Shown: positions 20,783 through 29,134 of the stretch, in pieces
Numbering within the stretch: position 1 is the first letter of the stretch
Layout of the letters: each line of letters starts with the position of its first letter
NCBI RefSeq assembly: GCF_000769405.2
Contig: NZ_CP053441.1
Span: forward strand, 124,001-188,000
Direction of reading: 5' to 3'
Source of the DNA: Rhizobium brockwellii
GTDB lineage: Bacteria; Pseudomonadota; Alphaproteobacteria; Rhizobiales; Rhizobiaceae
DNA length: 64,000 nucleotides
Notes under the pieces: model-generated
What the model saw: the letters and a program-made list of their open reading frames with translations, nothing else
Database searches by the model: none
Told to the model about the DNA's origin: nothing
Made by a program: the position numbers and the translations under genes

Positions 20783-21865
20783 TCAGCTTGCCTTGACTTC
20801 ATTCCAGATCTTCAGCCACTCGGAATAATTCTCCGGGGCGACCGGCCACATGAACGACTTCATGACATCCATGTCGTCGACGAAGATCGCTGCCTGCTGC
20901 TCCTTCGACAATTCGTCGCGGATGATCGAGGACGTGGTCGCATAGTTGCCGATTTTAGCGATCTGGGTCGCGAATTCCGCCCCAAGCAGATAATCGATGA
21001 ACTTGTAGCCGATCTCGCTCTTTTCCGCAGACAGCGTGGCCGGCATGGCAAAGCAGTCGCACCAGCCCATAATGCCGGCTTTCGGCTTGGCCATCCCCAT
21101 CGCCAGCTTGTCTTTCAACGCATCATAGGGAACCCGCCACGAAAACGCGCAGGAAACCTCGCCGGTGGCAAACAGATTGGTGAGATCGCCGATCGTCTGC
21201 CAATAGGTGCGCAGCAGCGGCTTTTGCGCAACCAAAAGCTTCTTGGCTTCCGCCAGCTCCTTGGTCTCCATGAGAAAGACCTTGTCGCGCGGCACGCCGG
21301 CGACCAGACCGGCGATGCCAATGGATTCCAGCGCATAGTCGCGCATGGCGAGCTGGCCCTTGTATTTCTCGTTGAACAACGTCGTGTAATCAGGCTCGCT
21401 CTCGAACTTGTCCTTTCGGTATACGATTGGATTGAGGCCCCAGAGATAGGGAACCGCGAACTGCTTGCCCGAGGCATCGAGAACCTTGGGCGTGGTCTTG
21501 AAGACGTCGTACATCTTGGCGGCGTTGGGGATCTTCGCCATGTCGATTTCTTCGAGCAGGCCTGCTTTGATGTAGCGCCAGCTTCCATTCAGCGACGGAT
21601 TGATCATGTCCCAGTCGGAAGCCGTGCCGGTTTTGAGCGCCGCGAACTGCGCGTCCTCGCTGGAAAGATAGGACAGCTTTACCTTGACGCCGGTCTGCGC
21701 CTCGAAGGCCGCAATGTATTCAGGGTGCCCGTTGGAATCCCAGGTCGCCCAGACCATTTCGGAAACGGCAGCTTTGGCACTGCTCAGTGAACCGAACATC
21801 CCCGCCGCCGCGCCGGCGGCGATCCCTGCAAGCACTTCACGTCGGCTAACTCCTGAACCTGCCAT
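20783..21865 (-). CDS. Periplasmic binding protein, PotD/PotF type, Tat-exported
   Basis: 360 aa. Begins with a twin-arginine signal (SRREVLAG, arginines 8-9) and a hydrophobic stretch ending SSAKA, so export by the Tat route is likely. The body matches spermidine/putrescine-type solute-binding proteins (VWATWDSNGHPEYIAAFEAQ and on). The second ATG of a pair (21865) is chosen because GAGG lies at normal distance; 21868 or 21901 are alternatives. It heads the structural genes of the operon, 137 bp after the LysR gene. Confidence 0.78.
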   Translation of the reverse strand: MAGSGVSRREVLAGIAAGAAAGMFGSLSSAKAAVSEMVWATWDSNGHPEYIAAFEAQTGVKVKLSYLSSEDAQFAALKTGTASDWDMINPSLNGSWRYIKAGLLEEIDMAKIPNAAKMYDVFKTTPKVLDASGKQFAVPYLWGLNPIVYRKDKFESEPDYTTLFNEKYKGQLAMRDYALESIGIAGLVAGVPRDKVFLMETKELAEAKKLLVAQKPLLRTYWQTIGDLTNLFATGEVSCAFSWRVPYDALKDKLAMGMAKPKAGIMGWCDCFAMPATLSAEKSEIGYKFIDYLLGAEFATQIAKIGNYATTSSIIRDELSKEQQAAIFVDDMDVMKSFMWPVAPENYSEWLKIWNEVKAS

Positions 21866-22002
21866 CATGCCCTCATCTGGTTGCGAGTGAACTGCGACCA
21901 ATGTCGTTTGTTTGGACAGGAAAGCCTATAACCGAACCCAAATAGACTATATTGCACTGCGCAAAAGCCGGGAGACCTCTGCCGCGATCCGGCGAGATTG
22001 GT

Positions 22003-22995
22003 TTAAACGAAGATCGGCGCGCCGGACCGCAGGAATGTGATCGGTACCGACTCCGTCGGATCGCAGACGCGGACGCCGGCCGCAACCGACTTGATCATCT
22101 GCCTGAGCCAGACGTGATCGGGAGACTGGTGCTTGCACTCATGCCAGAGCATGTAGAACTGCATCTGTCCGAGCTCGCGCGGCGCCTCCAGAACGACGAG
22201 TGGAAAGGCCTGAGCGATTTGCTCGGCAAAAATCCGCCCCGTCGTGAACACGAGGTCCGATTGTGTCAGCACGTAGGGCGTGATCGCATATTCTGGCACG
22301 GATACAGCGATGTTGCGCTTGAGCCCGAGTTCGATCAGCCGCCCGTCGATCGGGCTGAGATGGGCCCGCTTGTCGGACGTCGGAGAAAGATGCTTTTCCT
22401 TCAGGAACTCGCCCATCGAGATCGGTTCACGTTGACTTGCCAGTCTATGGTTCGGGCGGACGACGCAGACAATGTCGGTCGTTAACAGGGGAGACATCCG
22501 CAGATACTCCGGCGGATGGGGCCAATTGCCGATGACCGCATCGATGGACCCGTCCGCAAGCTGGCTGATAAGGTCATCATAGCTCGGCATGTGGGACGCA
22601 TCGACGCCGACATGGGGTGCCTTTTGTGCAATTTTTCCGACCAGCTGAGGCAGAAACACGGCTCCGAGGCAATTGTCCGCGATGATGCGGAAGTTTCGCG
22701 TCGCATTGTCCGGGTCGAAGGTGGCGTGAGGCGACAGATGCGCGTCGATCTGGCCGAGAATGTCGCGCAACGTCTCCTTCAGGGCGAGACCTCGCTCCGT
22801 TGGTACCAGCGCCCCTCCTGATCTGACCAGAAGCGGATCGTCCAGCATTTCCCGCAACCGTTTCAGCGTCAGGCTGACCGTCGGCTGGGCCTGCCCGAGA
22901 ATGTCGGCGGTTTTCGAAACGCTGCATTCCGTCAGCAAGGTCAGGAGCGTGCGCATCAGACGCACATCCATCATCCCATTCGCCTGTCGCATCAT
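22003..22995 (-). CDS. LysR-family transcriptional regulator
   Basis: 330 aa. N-terminal winged helix-turn-helix (about 9-66: LMRTLLTLLTECSVSKTA then AQPTVSLTLKRLREML) and a LysR substrate-binding domain to the C-terminus. The ATG at 22995 follows GGAAGG with six-base spacing and is preferred over 23043. It lies upstream of, and codirectional with, the importer/enzyme operon, which it presumably activates in response to the imported compound. The arrangement is unusual in that LysR genes are more often divergent from their targets. Confidence 0.82.
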   Translation of the reverse strand: MMRQANGMMDVRLMRTLLTLLTECSVSKTADILGQAQPTVSLTLKRLREMLDDPLLVRSGGALVPTERGLALKETLRDILGQIDAHLSPHATFDPDNATRNFRIIADNCLGAVFLPQLVGKIAQKAPHVGVDASHMPSYDDLISQLADGSIDAVIGNWPHPPEYLRMSPLLTTDIVCVVRPNHRLASQREPISMGEFLKEKHLSPTSDKRAHLSPIDGRLIELGLKRNIAVSVPEYAITPYVLTQSDLVFTTGRIFAEQIAQAFPLVVLEAPRELGQMQFYMLWHECKHQSPDHVWLRQMIKSVAAGVRVCDPTESVPITFLRSGAPIFV

Positions 22996-23199
22996 GATCA
23001 GCCTTCCCTTGTCGAACGGTGCAACAAGCTTGAGAAGAGGCATATTTCATGCCAGCCGGGGAGCTCGCTGGTCGTGCCTGCAATAACTCCGATCAAGAGC
23101 ATCGAAAGTTGTCGGGCAGACGACCGCCCGATTTGGAAGTATTCCCGCACGGGGAATTCGCGCCCACTACCGTGTCCGGTGCTACTCCAATGTAAGTCA

Positions 23200-23487
23200 T
23201 CACGTCTGCTCCACGAGCAATGCGACCCCCTCGCCACGCGGGAGGAAGCAGTCCTTTCGGCCCTCTTCATCTGCGACGATCCAGACAGCGTCGCCGCCAA
23301 GACCACAGAAATGCGGATAAACCACCGCAATCGTCGCGCCGATGGCGATCGCGGCGTCGAGTGCATTTCCGCCATCCCGCAGAATACGAGCGCCGGATTC
23401 GCTCGCCAGCGCATGCGGGCTCGTCACCATGCCACCTCGTCCCTGCGCAAATCCGGGTCCATTGGTCGCTGGTTCGTTCGGCGTCAT
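23200..23487 (-). pseudogene. N-terminal stub of a gamma-glutamyltranspeptidase gene
   Basis: 95 codons with a proper start and ribosome site (GGAAGAAAGAACGC before ATG 23487). Residues about 18-75 match the beginning of gamma-glutamyltranspeptidases (GGMVTSPHALASESGARIL, then GGNALDAAIA and a glycine-rich VVYPH..GLGGDA stretch). Homology stops near residue 75 and a stop follows at 95, so the catalytic Thr and the small subunit (over 400 residues) are missing. It faces away from the cytosine-deaminase-like gene; 78 bp between them can hold a shared promoter. Probably a deletion remnant of the neighbouring pathway. Confidence 0.72.
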
Positions 23488-23565
23488 GCGTTCTTTCTTC
23501 CAAGGCTTGTCTTTTGGGCAAAACCGGTTTTCAACGTGTCACCAATACACGCCCAGGAGACAAGC

Positions 23566-24825
23566 ATGGCCATCGATCTCGTGATCCGCAATGCATTTCT
23601 GCCGGGGTCCGATGGCTTTACGGATATCGCGTTCGCGAATGGCCGTATTGCTGCGATGGCGCCCCGTTTCGTTTGCGATGCGCCGGAGTACGATGCCCGC
23701 GGCCGGTTGATCAGCGGGGGTTTGATCGAAACGCATATCCATCTCGACAAGGCTGGGATTATCAGTCGATGCGTGCTCTGCACGGGAACGCTGGCTGAAG
23801 CCGTCAGCGAGACGTCGAAGGCAAAAGCTGCCTTCACCGAGGAGGATGTTTACGCGCGCTCTGCCGGGATCATAGAGCAGGCGATCCTCAACGGCACGAA
23901 CCGGCTGCGCACATTCGTGGAGATCGACGGGCGCGCCGGGTTCCGGTCCTTTGACGCCATCAAGCGGCTGCGTGCCGACTACGCCGCCGCCATCGACATC
24001 GAAATCTGCGCCTTCGCCCAGGAAGGGCTGACCAACGATCCGGGTACGGAGGAAATGCTGGACACGGCATTGGCGTCCGGCGCGGATCTCGTCGGCGGAT
24101 GCCCCTACACCGATCCGAACCCGGACGACCATATCCGCAGGATCTTCGATCTTGGCGAGCGTTACGGCGTGCCGGTCGATTTCCATCTGGACTTCGATCT
24201 CGATCCGGCTGGATCCAATCTTCCCCTGGTGATCGCTGAAACTCTGGTGCGTGGCTACCAGGAGCGCGTATCGGTCGGTCATGTGACGAAGCTGTCTGCC
24301 CTGCCGCCGGAGGCATTCGAGGCCGTTGGCCGTGGTCTGGCGCAAGCCGGCATTGCCGTGACGGTGTTGCCGGCAACGGATCTGTTTCTGACGGGGCGGG
24401 CGGTAACCCATCTTGTTCCGCGCGGCGTTACGCCGGCGCATCGGCTGGCGGAACTCGGCGTCGTCACGACGCTTTCGACCAACAACGTCCTCAATCCGTT
24501 CACCCCCTTCGGCGATGTCAGCCTCATCCGCATGGCTAATCTCTATGCAAATGTCGCGCAGATCGGCACCGCCAGTGGCCTTGAAGCGGTGTTCGATATG
24601 ATAACGATTAACGCTGCCCGGCTTGTGGGGCTGAAACAGTACCGGCTTGAAATCGGAGGTCCCGCCACGCTCGTTCTGTTCGATGCGATCTCCGGCGCTG
24701 ACGCCGTGGCCAGGCTTTCACCCGCAGTGACGGGCTGGAAGGATGGTCGCCAGACATTTTCGCGGCCGGCACCTCGACTGCTTCTCGGGCAGCAATGCCA
24801 AAGTTTCGATGACAGGCTGGAATAG
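23566..24825 (+). CDS. Cytosine-deaminase-like amidohydrolase
   Basis: 419 aa. CodA-type amidohydrolase: metal motif H57-I-H59 in ETHIHLDK, VDFHLDFD with a further histidine, SVGHVTKLSA, and the late STNNVLNPFTPFG where cytosine deaminases have the catalytic Asp region. In that last motif the usual D after the strand appears as N (STNNV), which may alter the activity. The ATG at 23566 follows CAGGAGAC; the long upstream in-frame extension to 23074 is rejected as it runs antisense through the transpeptidase stub. Divergent from the catabolic operon and perhaps part of the same pathway. Confidence 0.72.
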   Translation: MAIDLVIRNAFLPGSDGFTDIAFANGRIAAMAPRFVCDAPEYDARGRLISGGLIETHIHLDKAGIISRCVLCTGTLAEAVSETSKAKAAFTEEDVYARSAGIIEQAILNGTNRLRTFVEIDGRAGFRSFDAIKRLRADYAAAIDIEICAFAQEGLTNDPGTEEMLDTALASGADLVGGCPYTDPNPDDHIRRIFDLGERYGVPVDFHLDFDLDPAGSNLPLVIAETLVRGYQERVSVGHVTKLSALPPEAFEAVGRGLAQAGIAVTVLPATDLFLTGRAVTHLVPRGVTPAHRLAELGVVTTLSTNNVLNPFTPFGDVSLIRMANLYANVAQIGTASGLEAVFDMITINAARLVGLKQYRLEIGGPATLVLFDAISGADAVARLSPAVTGWKDGRQTFSRPAPRLLLGQQCQSFDDRLE

Positions 24826-25090
24826 CGGCTTTCGGCGTTCATCGGCTGCCAAGGGTTCATCGATCGACGGATACCGCGCATCAATTTGTCGCCATTGACG
24901 GCCTACCTGCCGAAAGCTGTAAGAGGAATTCTCAACAGTCTTGACCTGATGCCGGTCACCTATCGGTAGTCCTCGTTCTTTATTTTCTCGATGCCGAGGA
25001 ATCGTGACAGAAACTGGAACGCACCCGATTCTTGCATTGTTGGCGTACTTGGTAAGGGTCCAATATTTTCCACGCGGCGGGTTCCTAAAA
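24826..25090. other. Intergenic region, nothing recognised
   Basis: 265 bp after the cytosine-deaminase-like gene; no gene or repeat recognised. The sequence GTACTTGGTAAGG near 25046 partly resembles one arm of the palindrome that follows. Confidence 0.4.
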
Positions 25091-25116
25091 TTTTGGGTAC
25101 TTGAAAGTACCCAAAA
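25091..25116. promoter_or_regulatory. Perfect 26-bp palindrome, probable operator
   Basis: Arms TTTTGGGTACTT and AAGTACCCAAAA separated by GA, perfect over 12 bp, 38 bases before the start of a small gene. The core GTACTT-AAGTAC resembles operators bound by HxlR/MarR-type dimers (inference). A 2-base loop makes an RNA terminator unlikely. Confidence 0.6.
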
Positions 25117-25154
25117 TGTCCCTATAGTCGAATCCGTTGGAGAAAAATCGGCCA

Positions 25155-25376
25155 ATGGACTTCGCACTTCTTTTCAACCTGTTCCGGAAGCCTAAGCTGG
25201 CCAACGTCACTGACGTCACACTCTGGCACAAGCACGAGACACTCCTCCCGGTGCCACTCGTCGATGGCGCCGCCCGAAACCCATCGGGACAAATCTGGCG
25301 CCGGCTGAACGGTGTGCAATGGGAATATAAGCAGGACCCGGAAACGATTGAAGAATTCGATGCTCGACAATATTGA
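25155..25376 (+). CDS. Small conserved-looking hypothetical protein
   Basis: 73 aa, soluble, begins MDFALLFNLFRKPK and ends in an acidic tail (PETIEEFDARQY). No family recognised. The ATG at 25155 lies 11 bases after GGAGA; an in-frame TTG at 25137 is the alternative. The palindrome immediately upstream suggests regulated expression. It stands alone. Coding is supported by the start signals and a protein-like composition but not by recognisable homology. Confidence 0.5.
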   Translation: MDFALLFNLFRKPKLANVTDVTLWHKHETLLPVPLVDGAARNPSGQIWRRLNGVQWEYKQDPETIEEFDARQY

Positions 25377-25405
25377 GGCTTAAAGCCCAACTGTCGCACG
25401 GAACC

Positions 25406-25510
25406 TAGAGCAATTCCAGCAAAAGTGGGCAGCGGCTTTGCGTCCGGAATTTCGCAAAAACAAAGAGATAGAGCATTTCCGTGATTCGGAGAAAAACGGA
25501 AACGCTCTAG
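25406..25510. repeat. RIME-like palindromic repeat
   Basis: Begins TAGAGCAATTCCAGCAAAAG and ends with inverted arms AGAGCATTTCCG / CGGAAACGCTCT. The first half recurs, with changes, at 51771-51812 and 63225-63284 (inverted orientation). It resembles the Rhizobium-specific intergenic mosaic elements. The remaining bases up to 25701 hold no gene that I can support. Confidence 0.65.
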
Positions 25511-25701
25511 CCTCTGTATTTGTCACGTCGGCTGCGGAAAGCGCATGATCTGCAATCGGCATAATGGTCGTTGGAGTGTCGGCCACTGCCCAATGGAGGC
25601 CGTGACCATGGCCTGTGCGGCCTGTTTGTGCCACCCACGACAGGCCGACGGGGATCGATGCATCCCCGACCAGCACGTCAGATGGTGGCCTTTGGCCTCA
25701 A

Positions 25702-26136
25702 TCAGGCAAACCACGCACGAAGCTGAGCGAAAAACCCGTCTGGTTTGGTGCCTGACATCTTCCGCAAACGGCGAGCGACGACTGCCGCGCTGACGCGTTC
25801 ACCGAAATGGCAGAAGCAGACAAGATCATGCAATTGCTCATCACTGAGTTCGAAGAAGCGTTTGGCTTCGCCATAGCTGTCATTTTCCATTCCTGCCGCG
25901 CGCAGAATGGGATCAGCGAATGCAACGGAGATCGGGGTGCCGTCATCTCTCAGAGCAAGCCGATCGGCCATCGGCTGATATTCGGTTTCGTGCAGGGTCT
26001 TGAGAAACGGCCTGGGGCTGCGTTCCAGACTTTCGGCCCAGCGTTCAAGCCGTTCGCGCCGCGTTATTTCCAGGCGCTTGCAGGTCGGGCTGACCTTGGC
26101 GATGGTTTTCAACTGATCGAGTGCGTACTGTTCCAT
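25702..26136 (-). CDS. Hypothetical protein
   Basis: 144 aa, soluble and charged, begins MEQYALDQLKTIAK. It contains a His- and Cys-bearing stretch LHDLVCFCHFGERVSAAVVA in the C-terminal third. Start well supported: AGGAGGCCGAA directly precedes ATG 26136. No domain recognised. Monocistronic, divergent from the diguanylate cyclase gene across about 200 bp. Confidence 0.65.
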   Translation of the reverse strand: MEQYALDQLKTIAKVSPTCKRLEITRRERLERWAESLERSPRPFLKTLHETEYQPMADRLALRDDGTPISVAFADPILRAAGMENDSYGEAKRFFELSDEQLHDLVCFCHFGERVSAAVVARRLRKMSGTKPDGFFAQLRAWFA

Positions 26137-26339
26137 TTCGGCCTCCTATCTCCGGAAAAATAGATGGTCCGCCTCCCGAAAATAGCGTCTCTCAGGTCGC
26201 AGCTGATGTCCAATCACGATTGAAAACGGCATCTCGTTGACGTTTCCGTAATCACTGCAGGCGCTTTGCTTGCTGACTGGCTCTTTTCTCATAGGGTTTC
26301 TGCGCCATCTCATCCCAAGGCAACCAGACGGGGTTCGGT

Positions 26340-27236
26340 ATGGACGAGATATTCGAACAGCTGCTGCACCTTTCCGCACGCACCGAAACGCTGATTGCGG
26401 TCTACGATAGTCATGACCGGCTACGATACGCCAACGGCGCCTTTCGTTCGGTCTATTTCATCGAGCCGGATGAAACGCCACTCTGGCCGGATCTCATGCG
26501 GCGCAATTTTGAGCTGCGGCGCGGCACCGTCATTCAGACGAGCAATTTCGACGAGTGGCTGCGGTCGACACAGTCACGCCGCGGCAAGATCGGCTATCGC
26601 GCTTTCGAGACGGACCTCTACGATGGCCGATGGTTTTGGATGACCGAGGCGGTCCAGAAGAACGGTTGGATGATGTGCATTGCAAGCGACATCACCAGTC
26701 TGCGAGCCCATGGCAGGACTGTCCGGCAAGATCGCGATCAGGCGATCAAGGCGTCTTACACCGACGAACTAACGGGTGTCGCCAACCGCCGCTTTGTGAT
26801 GGCACGCGTCGATGACATGCTGGCAGCCGCTGAGCACGGAAACAACGGATGCCTTGCGGTCTTCGACATCGACAATTTCAAACACATCAACGATCGGCTT
26901 GGTCACCATGCCGGGGATGTCGTCCTGCGCGATTTTGCCCATCGCATTCATCAGAATGTTCGCCGCAACGATTGTTTTGGGCGGGTCGGCGGAGAAGAGT
27001 TCCTGCTCGTGATGCCGGCAACCGGGCCGGAAGACGCCATTGCCATCGTCGAGTGCATGCTGACGGTGATCCGGTTCTCTCGGCCTCTGCCTGAATCTCC
27101 CGACTTCAGCTACACCTGTTCTGCCGGCATTGCCGCTTGTGCCCCGTCAGACAGCGCGTCCGACCTTTATCGACGCGCCGATCAAGCACTCTATGCGGCC
27201 AAGTTAAGCGGCCGGGACAGGGTGCGCGCAGCCTAA
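26340..27236 (+). CDS. PAS-GGDEF diguanylate cyclase
   Basis: 298 aa, no transmembrane segment. N-terminal PAS-like domain (about 10-120; LIAVYDSHDRLRYANGAFR) and a GGDEF domain (about 140-298) with catalytic GGEEF at 217-221 and the upstream DELTGVANRR and FDIDNFKHIND motifs. It should make cyclic di-GMP from two GTP. The inhibitory RxxD site is not obvious. Monocistronic; a palindromic repeat follows the stop. The signal for the PAS domain is unknown. Confidence 0.85.
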   Translation: MDEIFEQLLHLSARTETLIAVYDSHDRLRYANGAFRSVYFIEPDETPLWPDLMRRNFELRRGTVIQTSNFDEWLRSTQSRRGKIGYRAFETDLYDGRWFWMTEAVQKNGWMMCIASDITSLRAHGRTVRQDRDQAIKASYTDELTGVANRRFVMARVDDMLAAAEHGNNGCLAVFDIDNFKHINDRLGHHAGDVVLRDFAHRIHQNVRRNDCFGRVGGEEFLLVMPATGPEDAIAIVECMLTVIRFSRPLPESPDFSYTCSAGIAACAPSDSASDLYRRADQALYAAKLSGRDRVRAA

Positions 27237-27243
27237 GTGCCTA

Positions 27244-27292
27244 ATGCATGTCGCCCGGAAGTGTGCAGCGGTTCCGGGACAACGACATGCAT
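27244..27292. repeat. Palindromic repeat behind the diguanylate cyclase gene
   Basis: Arms ATGCATGTCG / CGACATGCAT enclosing a second inverted repeat CCCGGAA / TTCCGGG. Starts 8 bases after the stop codon and could also end transcription. The core GTGTGCAGCGGTT is shared in altered form with the repeat at 45481-45530. Confidence 0.55.
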
Positions 27293-27417
27293 AAAAACAA
27301 AGATCTATACGGTTGAACCTCAATGTGATCAGTCGACTTCGACGCGCCGCAGTCGTGGCTGACGGCAATCTGGACTTGTTCGCTGAGGCAGGAACCTATG
27401 CTACTGCGCGCGATCTC

Positions 27418-27717
27418 CTAAATCCCCGACCCGTAGAGCTCCTGGTCATCGTCGCCTTCCCAAGGGGAGGGCATCGAGGTGCGATTGGCCGAGGGCATCG
27501 GCATCCAACACTTCAATTCCGGCTCGGCATATTCGATGATGTGCCCTGGCGAGGAATCAGAGGCGCGCCAGCCTTCTCCAGCGAACTGATCGCCATGCGA
27601 CCAATAGGCGAGGTCAACTTCCGCCGGCCCCTGTTCGGACGGGCGAATCGTGACGAGGATCCGGCTACCGTCTCTCGGTGCGCTTGCCATGTCGCGCCAG
27701 CGGTCTGTGTCGTCCAT
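27418..27717 (-). CDS. DUF551-like small protein
   Basis: 99 aa, soluble and acidic. The pattern W-x-D-M-x-x-APRDGSRILV, then AYWSHGDQ...GEGWRAS and finally CWMPMP resembles DUF551-type proteins common in rhizobia and phages; function unknown. The ATG at 27717 follows GGAGGAAAAACG, so the 190-residue in-frame extension upstream is rejected. Confidence 0.65.
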   Translation of the reverse strand: MDDTDRWRDMASAPRDGSRILVTIRPSEQGPAEVDLAYWSHGDQFAGEGWRASDSSPGHIIEYAEPELKCWMPMPSANRTSMPSPWEGDDDQELYGSGI

Positions 27718-27917
27718 CGTTTTTCCTCCTGCCTCGCTGCAGGTTGCGAGTGTCGCCTCGCCATCGGAAACGGTCAATTGAAACTTTGACGACCGATCCG
27801 ATGGTTTGACCCGGTCATGGTATGATCTGAAGAGCGCGCTGAAGGCTTGACACCGCTTGTCGATTTTGCTTAGGCGCACGTTCGCCGCGCACTCCTGCCT
27901 CCCCTTGCGGCGCATCT

Positions 27918-28223
27918 GTGCGCAGAAGGGGCCATCCGTTCGAAGTTTACAGGCAACTGCTAGAGGCCGTGTTGCGCTTTCGTAATACATTGTCAGTGAT
28001 TGGTGGAAGCCGCCTTGTCGTAACGCCTCTTGCGAGCAAGCTGATTACCGTCGGCAGCGCTTTAGCTTGCTTTGAAATGAAAATGCTGTCCCTTGACAGT
28101 ATGTCCGGTGTCGCGATCCCCTATGCGGAGCCGAAGCACTATGTTATCGAGGTCGGTGCCCTGAAATCATCAAAGGCCGATCTGTCGGTTCTCGTTCTTA
28201 CCGGGGATCCCTTTCAGGATTGA
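27918..28223 (+). pseudogene. Possible C-terminal fragment of an unrecognised protein
   Basis: The frame reads protein-like in its second half (VGSALACFEMKMLSLDSM, then AIPYAEPKHYVIEV, ending LVLTGDPFQD) while the first part is non-descript, and there is no convincing ribosome site. It looks like the 3' end of a longer gene cut off on the left, just outside the leftmost ABC-gene copy. Source protein not recognised. Confidence 0.3.
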
Positions 28224-28283
28224 TCCGCAGACTATCCACAAAGCCGCTAAACCATTCGCGGCATCTCCCCACGCTAATCACCC

Positions 28284-28380
28284 ACCCCACTAAAATCCGC
28301 CGCCAGTACCGCATCCTTCAGCGCCCGCGAATACGCATGCTGCGGATCGTCCAACACCGCCCGCGCTCGACGATTTGACC
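28284..28380 (-). pseudogene. Shortest copy of the 3' end of the ABC ATPase gene
   Basis: About 95 bp matching the last 30 or so codons of the intact ATPase gene (compare 39637-39740). It shares ACTAAAATCCGCCGCCAG and GCCCGCGAATAC, with a 10-bp deletion near 28357 and loss of homology after the shared CTCGACGATTT. Non-functional. It marks the left edge of the accessory region. Confidence 0.75.
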
Positions 28381-28453
28381 TGCGAACGCACTAATTTTTA
28401 CGTCCGGCGGTCGCCGATGGAATGCAGCCTACCGAGCACCGAAACTTATTCGG

Positions 28454-29134
28454 TCACTTTTTCGGCCCCGCTTGCTTAGTCTTCTCGATGGATTCCAGCT
28501 TCTTCCCAACATTCTTTCTTATGACACTCTCCAAGTCGACGTTGGCGCCGCCAGAAACAAACACATCGATCGCAGCTGGTGGTGATGTTAAGTTCCATAG
28601 GTGATCCAAGATGACCTCGGATCGATCACATATGCAGCCATGTGTGTAATCTCTTGCTCTATGCTTTCCATGGATGTAGTCCCCGTGGTCGGGAGCTCCG
28701 GCTGTAGGGTTCAAGCGCGCGCGTATCGTACCCCACTCAACCTGCATGTCCCAGTGGGTACCTTGATGGTCCTGGACGTCTCGACTAACTTGCTGAATGC
28801 CGTAGAACGGCTTTAAAGTTCCGTCGGTATTCGCTTCGTTCGTATCTTCACCGCCACGAATATCCAGGCGCATACGGTAATGCCCGTCGTCCAAAGGATT
28901 AAAGGACCTGCCGCCGGAAAATGCAGTCGATCGCTTCACGACCGTTGCATTGTCCAGAAGTGTAAGCTCGCCTAAAACACCGCCCTCGGAATTTGTGCCC
29001 AATTTGATGAAGGTGATCGTAAGCGTCACAGCCGAACTCCACATATAACCATCAGATAAACCCCACTTGCGCACGGCCGAAGCGGCTATAACCTCAGATT
29101 GAGACAACCTTCGCTTCCATCTTCCATTATTCAA
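28454..29134 (-). CDS. L,D-transpeptidase-like (YkuD/Tlde1-like) protein
   Basis: 226 aa. The C-terminal half carries DYIHG followed ten residues later by THGCI, the His and Cys arrangement of YkuD-type L,D-transpeptidase active sites. DUF2778/Tlde1 type VI effectors use the same layout to attack peptidoglycan. There is no signal peptide, so if it acts on cell wall it must leave by another route. The start is TTG at 29134, overlapping the preceding stop (TTGA). Third gene of a three-gene operon. Effector function is inferred; a self-acting transferase is the alternative. Confidence 0.5.
   Translation of the reverse strand: MNNGRWKRRLSQSEVIAASAVRKWGLSDGYMWSSAVTLTITFIKLGTNSEGGVLGELTLLDNATVVKRSTAFSGGRSFNPLDDGHYRMRLDIRGGEDTNEANTDGTLKPFYGIQQVSRDVQDHQGTHWDMQVEWGTIRARLNPTAGAPDHGDYIHGKHRARDYTHGCICDRSEVILDHLWNLTSPPAAIDVFVSGGANVDLESVIRKNVGKKLESIEKTKQAGPKK

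Noticed and set aside
25406..25510. CRISPR-like repeat
   Set aside because: Units are single, widely scattered and palindromic, without regular spacers.
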